Part shown: positions 23,901-35,040 of the stretch, piece after piece | How the letters are laid out: the number at the start of each line of letters is the position of its first letter | How positions within the stretch are numbered: position 1 is the first letter of the stretch | Source: Lonicera japonica | Taxonomy: Eukaryota > Streptophyta > Magnoliopsida > Dipsacales > Caprifoliaceae | Assembly: GCA_021464415.1 (NCBI GenBank) | Contig: CM038468.1 | Coordinates: 5,332,001-5,396,000, forward strand | Direction of reading: 5' to 3' | DNA: 64,000 bases | Program-made: the position numbers and the translations under genes | The notes under the pieces: generated by a model | Database searches by the model: none | Told to the model about the DNA's origin: nothing | What the model saw: only the letters and a program-made list of their open reading frames with translations

Positions 23901-25584
23901 GGGTTTTGAAAAGCTATTAAGTGATAGAAATTATGCAAACAAGAGTATGAATTATAAAGTTGACGAATAAATAAAAGAAGAGAGAGAAAATTATACTTGA
24001 GCCTCCTTAGAGGGAGAGAATAAGGGTCTCTTGGTGTGTACCACGAAATTCCCTTGATTGTTGATGATAAATATGAATGGAAGGGGGTCTATTTATAGTT
24101 GAAAAAATACTTGGAGAGCAAGAAAAGATATTGCAATTAGGACTCTTGGAGCATATCGCGAAACCTTCCCACCGTTGGATCATCCTGATTTTTGGATATG
24201 TATTGGGACTAGAAGTCTTATAGATCGTGTTAAAATTTCAGGTCGATCAGATTTCAGTAAGGTTCCCTTTTTCTCTGATTGGTACGAAGAGTTTGTTTCC
24301 GCGTAGGAAAGGTAGTTGTTGTAGACAAGGTCACTTGTTTGTACGACAAGTCAAGTTCTAGCCATTGGATCATGATAATTTTTGGATATATACTGCCAAT
24401 ATAAGTCTTATAGACTCTATAAAAAATTGGAGACGATCAGAGTTCGGGAAGGATTCAGTCTCCTTGGCTTGGTACAAAGAGTTTGTTCCCGTGTATGAAA
24501 CGTACTTGCGTACAACAATCTCGACAATTGAACTTTCAACCGTTGGATTTTCCTGAATTTTGGATATGTTTTCCCTCCAAATGTTTTATATATTTTGTCC
24601 AAATTTGACGTCGATCAGAATTCGTGAAGGCCACTATTTATTTTAATTTGTTACGAAGGACATTTCAACTAGAATTGCACGATAGACAAATTGATTCTTG
24701 ATGATCCCATGTCCGACAAAGCTTAATTTTGAATATGTTCTTCCCCATAATAAGGCCTATCTACTTACCAAACTTCAAACCATCTTAACTTTGAGAAGAC
24801 CTCCATTTGATCAACCGAAATAAACTCATGATTTTCTGAATTTTCGGAGATCCGACCGTCGGATCGAGCTGATTTTCGAGTATGCTACTCCTCATGGTAA
24901 TTTCTAACAACTCTCAAAGTTTGAGGATGATCATAAATGTGTAACTCTCCTTTCACAAGTTTTCAGGAGTTTTGACGGTTTTTGGTTCCGACAATTTCTT
25001 GTAATTCTCGTAACTTCTCATCTGGGCGTTTTTTCGATTTTCTTCTTTGACCTGCATCACATGTACATAGTTTTTGTGCATCCAAAAATGCTCGTACATG
25101 CATGCGTGTTCATTTTTTTGCAATTCGAGATTCTTGCGGGGGTCGCAAAATGAGGTGTTCACACTTGGGTGTTAAGAATACTAAAAACAGGGAAATAGAC
25201 AAGGTTGCTCGATATTGATATAGAAGGTCAAAGGAATATTTATGAACGTATTGTGTTTCCTCGTGAATATTGGGATCTTGCTCATGTTGACAGGTAGAAA
25301 AATAAGTATCCTGTAATATATGTATTTGCGTGGATGAAAGATGAAGAGGCGTTGATCTTCCATGTTGCAGGTTCATCAAGGACGTACATTGTCCACATTT
25401 GAAGACGGGACAAGTCTATCCTTTTACATTGGATAAGTATGCCCCAAGGAATGTTGACTATATTCGTCCCTATATCCACAGCCTGGTTTTGTTTCGGTCA
25501 AAATTTGTTAGTGCACTGTACTTTCCTCCTCGGTGCACAATATGTAAGAGCGCGTTATCATTACCACCACCACCACTTCCCTAA
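20903..25584 (+). pseudogene. F-box protein gene, broken by solo LTR
   Basis: Probable exons: 20903-21112 (basic start MKTRSRSCINN, acidic end), 21211 to about 21364 (Lys-rich KNKNKKLLIAKRTKF), and the main exon from about 22342 (or ATG 22307). The main exon encodes an F-box (IPHLSKEIIFNILVLLPAE ... VWFNIVHDPHC) and an associated beta-propeller-like domain (DGLVLYSD, ANPFTKQHVRLPSL, RDYKVVHAY). F-box proteins of this kind are substrate receptors of SCF ubiquitin ligases. At 23117 a 2-kb solo LTR interrupts the frame (SVKAW | VLRI). The C-terminal part resumes at 25169 (RIVFPREYWDLAHV, YVFAWMKDEEALIFHV) with stops and frame changes. The exon 2/3 junction is inferred; the ATG at 22307 is preceded by an in-frame TAA. 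Confidence 0.82.
23117..25163. mobile_element. Solo LTR inside F-box coding sequence
   Basis: A 2047-bp sequence with TGTGAGAACC at the start and GGTGTTCACA at the end. It is flanked by a perfect 5-bp duplication CTTGG (23112-23116 and 25164-25168). Removing it with one CTTGG rejoins the F-box frame. No primer site, polypurine tract or coding genes lie inside, so it is a solo LTR left by recombination. It contains about four degenerate ~180-190-bp tandem units marked by ACCGTTGGAT-like strings near 24171, 24359, 24539 and 24852. A relative starts at 11255. Orientation is not certain. Confidence 0.9.
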
Positions 25585-26257
25585 AACTATATTATGATTT
25601 GCTTGCTTTTGTTGGTGTTTCATTAAATTAAATTGTTGTTGCTCTATTTAAATTGTACCCTTAGTTATATTTATAGTGTTCTGCTATTAATGTAAGCAAC
25701 GCTATTTGGCTTTTGCACAATTAAGTTATTTGAATCCTTGCTCTTACCAATTTTTATTGTTTTTGCACAATTAACTGTCTGGCTTTTGGCACAATTGGGT
25801 TTAGATTGATCTACTCTATGCATTTATGCACATTATAAAATGGCAATAAGCAAATAACTGAAACTTGTTATTATGTTTAGAGTTTTATTAATGATTTTCT
25901 CTTAGACAGTCACCAAGTTTGTCGGGAGTGACGAAGTAATTTCATATGCGTTAATGTTTTCTAAAGTGATAGTCGTTTCCTGTAATGAACATCATGCATG
26001 CCCGTTTTGTGTTAGAGAGGTCCACAGTTTCGAGTGTTTATATATATATATATTTAATCCAAATTATTAATCTATCGTCACTTGTAGAAAGAGGAAAGAA
26101 AGATTGAGCATGTATTGGATTGACCCTTTGCGGTCATTTAAGGTATAACAAATAGCCAAAGCAAATGTAACGAGCTTTTGGTTGAGAACCAATAAGAATG
26201 GTGAGGGGCCAAAACAAAGAGCATGAAAATGCAAAATGGTACTTTTAATGATTAATA
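25585..26257. other. Intergenic, nothing recognised
   Basis: AT-rich sequence between two F-box relics, with a short (TA)n stretch near 26040. No coding region is supported. Confidence 0.6.
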
Positions 26258-26871
26258 CTATAAACCTCTCTGAATCATAATATTACATCCTACCCTAATA
26301 GAAGCAATAGTCAAATTATAAAACCTCATCTTTCCAATGAAATCGTGTTCAACATTCTTGTTCATCTTCCTGCTAAGATTATTTATGACATAATTGGATA
26401 TGTAAGTCTGGAGTGGTATAATATTGTCCATGACCCTTATTTTATTGATCGCACATCTTCGCCAATCTATTACGGTCCTCTTCATTCATAGCGAGTACTA
26501 TCCAAAAATTGTCCATTATGTGGAAATGATGGAAGGCGGTGTTAAGATAACCAACATAAGGTGTCCATCTCCTGGACCAGTTTGGGCTAGCTACAATGGT
26601 TTAGTTTTGTATAGTCATCGATTGAGCCGTAATGTATTGTATGTTGTAACTCCTATTACCAAACACGTTATATACCCCATGTGTATATGATATGCGTTTT
26701 TTCTGGAATAGCATATGCTGCATCTATAGGGGATTACAAAGTGGTTCATGTTGCAAGGATAAACACTTCGGCATCCGCTGTATAATACTATCTCTGGGTG
26801 TTGATATATAGCGCATGGAGAGGTATTGATGTGAAGAAGGAACATCGCGTTGACAAAAATATAATGCAATC
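26258..26871 (+). pseudogene. Second F-box pseudogene, 5' part
   Basis: It aligns with the F-box gene at 22307-22900. The exon border is similar (CCCTAATAG against CCCTATTCTAG). Readable blocks include LRQSITVLFIHSEY, VKITNIRCPSPGPVWASYNGLVLYSH, GDYKVVHV and LSLGVD. Many frameshifts and stops are present. A hAT element cuts it at 26872; no clear continuation is seen after 27798. Two related F-box copies 4 kb apart in the same direction suggest a tandem family. Confidence 0.85.
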
Positions 26872-27790
26872 CAGGGGCGGAGGCAGTAAGGGTCCAGGTG
26901 GGGCCATGGCCCTACTTGGACTTTTGGAAAAAAAATTGAGAGTATGGGGGGTTACGTGTGGGAAGAAAAAGATGAGGGGCCAATGTGTAATTATAGGAAA
27001 GGGTAGTTTGTGAGATTAAGTTTATAAGATGGGGGCCATGGCCCTACTTAGACTTTTGAAAAAAAAATTGAGAGTATGGGGGGTTACGTGTGGGAAGAAA
27101 AAGATGAGGGGCCAATGTGTAATTATAGGAAAGGGTGGTTTGTGAGATTAAGCTTATAAGATGAAGGGGTGGCTTTGTAATAAGATGTGAGAGTGCAAAG
27201 TGTTTTTTTTTTTGTTAAGTTGGAAAGTTATGTGTGGGGGGTATGTGCAATAAAGGGTATAAGTTGAAGGTTTTAGTTCATAATACGTATTAGGTTAGGT
27301 TTTAACCTTTTAAACAATCAAGCAGCAGTAGTAGTAGCAGACCAGTGCAGTCGTTTCTTCTTCTCCCTACGTATTAGGTTAGGTTTTAACCTTTTAAACA
27401 ATCAAGCAGCAGTAGTTGTAGCAGACCAGTGCAGTCGTTTCTTCTTCTCCCCTTTCTCTCTTTTTCCATTCAATCCCTCTGTGAGTTTCTTAGTTCTTCC
27501 ATTCAGTTTTTTTTTTTCAAGCAGCAAGCAGCCAAGCAATACTTCAAAGCTCTTATCTCCGTCTTCATTCTTCATTTATTCCGGTATTTTAGGTTAGATT
27601 TCTTTTTTATAATCTTATATATATTGTTTTAAAATTTTGAATATTAAGAATTTGTTTATTGATGTTGATTATTCCAGTATATATTTGATTATTAATGTTA
27701 AAATTTTGAATATTATTGTATATGCAAAAAAAAATTCTTGTTGTGTTGTATTTTGGCCCCACCTGAACCAGAATCCTGGCTCCGCCACTA
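26872..27790. mobile_element. Non-autonomous hAT element with internal duplications
   Basis: The ends are CAGGGGCGGAGGC and GGCTCCGCCACTA, imperfect inverted repeats. The flanks are perfect 8-bp duplications ATGCAATC (26864-26871 and 27791-27798). Inside, a ~130-bp unit beginning GGGGCCATGGCCCTACTT is tandemly repeated (about 26901 and 27031). An ~80-bp unit beginning CGTATTAGGTTAGG is also repeated (about 27288 and 27369). No transposase. It is related in terminus type to the element at 3131. Confidence 0.9.
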
Positions 27791-27909
27791 ATGCAATCTC
27801 TTCTGGAGGGCATTCTCTCACATTGGCTTTGTTCTGTAAGGCTGAGCGTAAATTAGATGGAGTATTACCGAGTAAAATGGTGTGTGTAACTAGTGCAACT
27901 CTTTAATAA

Positions 27910-28005
27910 TATTTTTGAGCAACTGCACTTGGAGGGATTCGAACACACGGGACCCTAGTAGACCATTAGGCCAACCCCATAGAGTCTACTAGCCTTTAAT
28001 AATTG
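27910..28005 (-). mobile_element. tRNA-derived SINE-like head (minus)
   Basis: On the minus strand a box A-like TTGGCCTAATGGTC is followed about 20 bases later by a box B-like GTGTTCGAATCCC, a good match to RNA polymerase III internal promoters. The 3' side (lower coordinates) is AT-rich. Target duplications were not resolved. Confidence 0.6.
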
Positions 28006-29460
28006 TTACTCTAGTATTATTTTATGGTGTTTACTTTTGATGTGTTAGCACTTGTGGAACTGTTGCTCTGACTTTAATGGCATGCTTTAATGCTATAAAT
28101 TAGGTATTGCATGTGCTATACGTCAAGGTATAACATTAAGAATATCAATGTTAGAAATAAATTCGTCAATAATAAATTTTATCTATAGTGAAATGAATAT
28201 TAATCTATAGGTAGAGAAGAAATTATTACTAACTTAAGTTTAATTGAATAATTACTTACAAAACTTTGAACATATATATATAGATTGTGTCAAAAGTGAA
28301 AACACGTCAATGGATCAATTTTAAACCGTTAATCGGTTAATCCAAGCTAAATTAACTATATTTTATTGTTTTAATAGTGTTAGATTAAATTTTAATACTT
28401 TGTTACTTTTGACAGTGATGTTACACACGCGCACACACGCACACACTCACACAGAGATTATTACTTGATAATTTAGAACATATCAAGTAGTTGAGTATTT
28501 TTTGTGATGCAATTGTTCTTTGATAAATATATAAAAATAAGTTGGTAATAATGTCAAAACAATTATGCTTATAGTTAATTAGAGCAATAGCAATATACAA
28601 CTTTAGAAGTATACAATAATAATTTCTTTGGCAATACGGGTAACCTAATTTTTGTAATATTCAATAATTTTTCTCAAAAAAAAGAATTACGCAATTTGAT
28701 AGTAATAATGAATCTTGTTTTATACATATTGATGAGTAAATTTTAAAAAAATAATTTTCATTAAATTCCATCTTTTTAATTGAAGGTTATGATATTTTAA
28801 TTAATTTTTTTTTTAATGTTGATGAGAGAGAAATATAAAAGTTTATATGAAATTTTAAATTTGAATCCAATAATTCAAGTGAATTTAAACCAACTAAGTG
28901 GATTATTAACCATTAAATATGATGATTTTTAAAATGAAAATAATTGAAAAAAGGCTATCCTTAGCATATAAATATCACCAAAATATTTGCAAGCCTTTTT
29001 TGTTGTGTTTAAATACCGTAAAATTTGTACGTTTTGTTTTCCAATGTATTATCTATGTATTATCTCTAGTTGCGTTTGATTGCAAAGTTGGACAAATTAT
29101 TAGCTATACCGTTAAGTTTTATGATAAGTTCCTATAAATAATAATTTGGTAATATGTTGCAACTTAATACCGTTATGGTTTTTCATGAAAACCACTTGTT
29201 TATGTTCTTCCAAGAACATAAATAAAAGAGAAATAATATCTCACCAAATTACTTTTTACCACTCATTTTCTGAGTTTGCAATAAGCCTTTTATTCTCCAA
29301 CATACAAAAAAAAATCCCATAAAAATATAACTTGAGACAACATAATCGTCCACAAAAAAAGCAATTGTAACTTTTGACCCTCACAAAGCTAAAAAGCATA
29401 GAAATCCGAGTGTTTAATCAACATAACACAGCTCACAGAAAAATCTAAGTCTCACCGCAG
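28006..29460. other. AT-rich intergenic DNA with (CA)n tract
   Basis: A CA/CG-rich microsatellite lies at about 28424-28454. No gene is recognised. The last part probably includes sequence downstream of the VDAC transcript. Confidence 0.6.
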
Positions 29461-29684
29461 ACAAAAGAGGGATAAGACTGAAGGAAAATGATTGTTCTGG
29501 TGTTCCTCCACCACCTAAAAATTATTTTGTACTAATTACAATGAAATACCTCCACGTTTTCTTACCAAAAACAAACGAGAAATTGTGCTCATTTCATTCT
29601 ACCTACCTTATTGCTCCGCTCCGTACAAAAAACAGGACCGAATTTTCACTCAGATCAAGTGGATAATAGTAATTGCTAATAAAT

Positions 29685-32600
29685 TCAGGGCTTGAGAGCC
29701 AATGCGAGACCAACCTTGGCAATTTTTTCAATTGCCCTGGTGTCCACTTCTCCTGATATTGTGAAGACCAACTTTGGATGCCATGCATGCTGGATGAGGG
29801 CACTTGCCTTACCAAAGTTGTTGACCCGGGCTTTCACAGTGGTTAGTGGGTCCAGTGAATGCTGTGTTCCAATGGTCAGTGTATTTTCGTTGCTCGCTAT
29901 GCTATGGCTCAACTCGGCTCCCACGGCTGTACTGGTCAATGGGCTTACTGTGTGGTAGTAGGATGCAGTAAGTTTGTCGCCTTTGTCGTTCCTGCACCAA
30001 TCATACTTTCAGTTTCTTCAGTATAGTTCCTATAATATACACACTCAAAATTAGGGCACGTGTAATTTAACTACAAGCCACAGGAGAGCGTTCTTTTGTG
30101 CTGAAATGTGTTTTTAGCTATTTTGGACGAGAAGCTTTTTTCGTGTAAAATTATGGTAAGTACTGTATAGGACAATATATCACCATTTTACTTTTCAGTT
30201 TTGCCAAGTGAAAAATATATTATCCTGAACCAAACGGTCCTAAGAGGCACAGGGAAAACAAATGAGGGTTCCAAAGGAAGTGATCAAACTTATACAAAAT
30301 TATTGAAAATCTTGTTTCTCTTTTCCTCTCCTTTTATAATAAAGGAAACTACTCACAACGTCATAGAGGCAATGAGATCAGCGGTGGAGAGACTAATTCC
30401 AGCATTGCATTTCGTAAAGTTACCAGTAGCAGTGTCAAATGAGAGATCAGTCCCAATTGCGACCATGTTGTTACCAGCCATACCTGAGAAGTTGACAATG
30501 GGACTTGCAGTCAGTCCAATGCTGGTACTAATTCCGGCATACTCGTGCAAGTATTGAAGTTCCACCTATTACGAAAACCCCTGTAAGTCAGACTTGGCGC
30601 ACACAGCTGAAAATCTCTAACAGTACGTATTTTGCTTAAGTTTTAAGCCACATGTTTTACAAGAATGTAAAAAGTAGAAGACCATTAGTGACGGGCACGC
30701 ATTACCTTGCCTGATCTCTGATCAGGAGCAATAAAGCTGAAAATTGTCTTGATTCCTGGAGCAGGTTCATCCACGGTAATGGTCGTAGAAACCTACTCAT
30801 CAAACAAAGTTATCAAACTGTATCATAGCCAATTCAACAGCACTTGCATGAATGGTTAAACCAATTTCAGGTAACAAAATATTGAAAGTAACTTCCTACT
30901 GCTAAAACACAGAACTGAAATTGAAGATCAAAAGTCAAAACATAATGTATGGATGGTGTGAACTGAATAGATAAGAAGTACCAAACTGCAACCAGCCAGT
31001 TCATGAAAGACCTTTTTCTTTTTCATAAATAAACTGAACAGCTCAATAAAGTATTGTGACTTACATTGGAATTTGTGTCCACTTTCACATCAGTTGTGAT
31101 GTTTTTGTTCTTCAGTTGGGTGTTCACATCCGCCAAAATAAATTCACCTTTCTTAGTTCCAGATGAAGTAATGGCCTGAAATGTCGAGGGGAAAATATAG
31201 AGGCCATTTACATACGACGTAAGCATGTCAAGATTTGACAATAACCGCAGTCACCATAGAACATACACCCTCTATCCTTATAACCGCAGTCACCATATAA
31301 CATACACCCTCTATCCCGAATTAAGAGTCCATTTTCTTTTCTTGACATAATCAATGTGCCATATTTCATGACTAAAAACAAGTTTATATTCCTAGAACTG
31401 ATTTTGCTGAAATTAGTACCTTTAAAAGAAGTGGGAAGTCAATTTTAATTTGTAACAGTGGGTAATTCTATCCCAAATTAAGAGTCCATTTTCTTTTCCG
31501 GACATAATCAATGTGCCATATTTCATGACTAAAAACAAGTTTATATTCCTATAACTGATTTTGCTGAAATTAGTGCCTTCAAAAGAAGTGGGAATTCAAT
31601 TTTAATTTGTAACAGTGAGTAATACTCTAATAGCTAATAAATTAAGTTAAAAAAACTTAAGCATATGTATAAGAGAGTATGCATAAATGAAATTAACAAC
31701 TCCACACTAGTTGCCTTGAAATATCATAAAATGTAAAAGGTAAGAATGGAAATATCAAGCTATAAAGTCTAGGTCACACATTTGGATGATAGTTATCAAA
31801 CTCTAATTACATATCATCGGCCACCTGTACATAACAACTGCATGTTCATCTACAGCAACTATCGACTTTCTAGGATTGAAAAATATGATGAAATCTGGGT
31901 ATCTAAACCCTAAGACAACGTACAACTGCTTAGCAAATAAGCTGAACATGTGCCAGAAATAACAGGTAATGAACACGTACATAGATACTCTTGATGAACA
32001 ACCCAACAAAACAGAGGGGTTATAGCGGAGCGCAGTAATTAAAGGCTAATAGTTTCTTCTTCGACTAGATAGAATGCAATCAAAGGGTGATATATGCGCC
32101 TCACAATATACATAATTCGTGTAGAACCAAACAACACAATACTATACAAGACAAGGAAACCCTTTGCCAACCTGATTCGGACTATTAATCATAGAATTCT
32201 AAGAAACAGAGGGAAAAAAAATGGAAAAACTAGGTCTTATAGCAGATCTAATCCAAGTGTCTACAATTAAATACCTAGTATTATTTGACAAATCCCTAGC
32301 TTTGTCAGTCAATGTCCTGTAAAATGATATATAAAAACAACAGAAGGGTGAATCCTGCAGATTAAGAGACAATTTGAGAACAAAACTAGCAAATAGGAGG
32401 GTCAATTATATCTAGATGCAAAGGCATTTAAATATCTTCTAGCTCAACATTCATTGACAGACTATATTCCAAATTGTCATACACAAACATATATAATATA
32501 TATGATTATGGAGAGAGAGGAATGACTGACAATGCCATTAGAAGTGTAGGTAGTGAGGGTGAACTTGTGGTCGTTTTGGTAGTCCCTGTAAAGAAGATCT

Positions 32601-32805
32601 GGTAAAACACAAACAAAATTACAAAGAGCATTAGAACAAATCGATATAGAAATTGAACAGATGTGTATATGTATATATATACATACGTATGTGTTTGTGT
32701 TTGTGTGCAGATGGTATGAAAAAACGAAATTCAGAAGCAATTGATCGGAGAATGACCTCGAGCTCTCTTGCCGATATCGGAGTAGAAACCTGGGCCTTTC
32801 ACCAT
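29685..32805 (-). CDS. VDAC: Mitochondrial outer membrane porin VDAC
   Basis: Six coding exons: 32757-32805, 32531-32598, 31065-31175, 30706-30792, 30357-30565 and 29685-29991. All have GT donors and AG acceptors, total 831 nt, giving 276 residues, the usual plant VDAC length. The start [16 protein letters not shown] is the family's N-terminal helix. Later landmarks are [65 protein letters not shown] and the end [20 protein letters not shown]. The product forms a 19-stranded beta-barrel channel for metabolites and ions such as ATP/ADP in the mitochondrial outer membrane. The start is the only ATG fitting the family and is preceded by a pyrimidine-rich leader on the coding strand's far side. 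No lesion is seen. It is the one apparently functional gene here. Which paralogue cannot be told. Confidence 0.97.
31241..31627. repeat. Tandem repeats in VDAC intron 2
   Basis: A ~38-bp unit (ATAACCGCAGTCACCATA and following) occurs twice at about 31241-31316. Then a 157-bp unit is tandemly repeated (31314-31470 and 31471-31627) with few differences, beginning ATTAAGAGTCCATTTTC. Confidence 0.9.
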
Positions 32806-32881
32806 CTCTTATTCTTCTTCTTCTTCCAGCGAAAGTGAAAAGAGTTTCGGAGAGAAATGTGAAGAAGGGTTTGTTTGCCTC

Positions 32882-33540
32882 GTCGGATTTAGAGGTGGAA
32901 AACAAATTAAATATTCTTATCACATGTTTCTTGTAATTCTTTTGAATTGAATAAAGTATTGGATAAATTAATTTGACTTAACAATTTTTTCTTAAAATAC
33001 CAGAGTAAATAATTCAGGTAAAATTATTTAATTCAGTGTAGTATATCATATTTGATATCTTTTTTCAACATGTCAAATGAAATCTTAAAGTAAAAAGTAA
33101 CAAGGAAATTAAATTACGACCCCAAGATGTTGTCGCTTGGTGACTATTAGGGTAGACCTGGCAATGAGTTGGTTCGAGTTGATTTTGTGTCAAATTTTAA
33201 TGAATGTGGATAAATTTTGCATCAACTTGAACACGACCCATTAAGTTATTGGGTGATCTGGCACAACCCGTTCCTATCTGGTCAAGAGATAAATTTTAGA
33301 AAAAAAAAATAGAAATTTTTTTAAAGAAATTTGCACTAGTGCTTTGTTTAAACAAAAGTTAAATTTATTTCAACAAGAGAACTGATATCTAAAAATTAGT
33401 ATATTATATAATCTTTTAAATAATAATACTCAAGAATATATAATACCTAGTAGGCTTAATATACACAACTACAATTATATAGTGAAAATGATACGTAGTG
33501 TGTGAGGTTTGTGTTTGAATTTTAAACAAGAAAACATTTA
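32882..33540. other. VDAC upstream region and AT-rich DNA
   Basis: This includes the probable VDAC promoter side, without a clear TATA box. About 33154-33290 is a decayed, one-ended relative of the 20199 hAT MITE (AGACCTGGCAATG at the left; ACACGACCC inside). Confidence 0.5.
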
Positions 33541-34070
33541 GGGTGTGTTTGATTGGTAACATTTTTCATGGAAAATGAGCATTTTTCACTTGATTTGACA
33601 ACTTAAGGTGTTTGATTGCATTTTTTTTCTAGGCAATTCAATTCTCACTTTTGCCTCACACATGTGCATTTTCAAGACAATTGAGGAAAATGTTTTCTTT
33701 GGGGGAGGTGGTTTTTGTTTTCCATGCTTGGGCACGGTTCACGAGACAAGGTTTTTACCATTTTCTACATTAAAAATGCCATAACTTAAAATATAAAATT
33801 CAAAATAATATAAAAATTTAATATTTAAAATCTACTAATCAAGATCAATTAAACAAGATCCGTCGTGACTATATAATTATGTAAAAAAAAATACCAATAA
33901 TTTTTTCTACATTAAAAATGCCATAATACAACAAATATTTTTCGGGTAGAAAACTAAGGCAATCAAACACACTGTACTACATTTTTCATGCAATTCAATT
34001 CTAGGCAATTCAATTGCCCGTAACTTATTTTCTTTCCCTACAAGTTCCATGCTTGCAATCAAACGCACCC
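33541..34070. mobile_element. PIF/Harbinger-type MITE
   Basis: A 530-bp element starting GGGTGTGTTTGATTG and ending CAATCAAACGCACCC (14 of 15 complementary), with TTA on both sides (33538-33540, 34071-34073). A second inverted pair lies inside (AGGTGTTTGATTGC near 33606; GCAATCAAACACACT near 33958), suggesting a nested or internally duplicated terminus. Confidence 0.85.
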
Positions 34071-34073
34071 TTA

Positions 34074-35040
34074 TTGTATTTAAATCCGCTAATCAAAGGA
34101 CCGTAGGAGAGACAAATCCCTTTTATATATACATATATATTTCCAAGTTGATTATTCAAACATTTTAATGTTGAGTGGGCAAGTCAAAGTCCCGCATCGA
34201 ACCAAGTGCTTTAGAAGCATGGGCATGCTCAAATTGGTACGAGGCCTTTTGGATGATAACCCAAGAACAAAATCGTGAAAGCTTTTGCTCAAAGCGAACA
34301 ATATCATACCAATATGGAGATTATAGATACACAACGATCCTACATTTAATTGTACTCAAATCATTTTTTATTTTTTTTATAGATAAAATCAAATTCTAAA
34401 TTTAGGCAAAGATTCTTGCCATATATATGAATCAACCAACTCGCTGAGGGAAAACTAGTATCACTCTAAAGCATGACTTTTCATTATTGACTCCAATTGC
34501 ACCTTGAGTACCTATCTTATCTACAAGTAATAAGAGTGATGCCCACCTACCAATTTCTATTTTCTACAATTTTGTTCATGAAGGATAGATATGATCGAAA
34601 GTGACTTTTCCTAGTTGTTGCATTCACCATTTAGCCTATTGCAGTTAGTACAAACCCATTAACCAGTTGTGACTTTAGTAAGAAAAAGCTCATCATTTAA
34701 CATTCTTCATTAGAAGGCGGAAATTCCGGTGAACAACATTGCAACGGTGGCAAGCTATTTTAATAATCACAAACATCAGCGTGGAGTTTGGCACTCTCCC
34801 TTTCAAGTCATAATGAACACCTTTGGTAATCACATATATATATAACATAATATTCAACACAACTGTTATTCACATTGTTCTCAGCATCTTGACAAATTCA
34901 TCACAGGCTGTAATGAGTTTCGACCATGTCAAATAAAAGCCGACTACTACTACTACTAGCTTTTGCATGTTGAAGAGCACAGCTGCAACACCACCTGCAA
35001 AAACCCCTGTTGTGGCTGGTTTCAAATTTAATATGTAGAA
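34074..35040. other. Intergenic DNA, nothing firm
   Basis: No supported gene. Around 34185-34330 is a stretch (AGTCCCGCATCG ... CAATATCATACCAATATGGAG) of the kind seen in dispersed plant repeats. The class could not be assigned. Confidence 0.5.

Noticed and set aside
34180..34210. AGTCCCGCATCG, similar to the upstream element of plant snRNA genes.
   Set aside because: There is no TATA box at the right distance and no snRNA follows. The surrounding sequence looks like a dispersed repeat.
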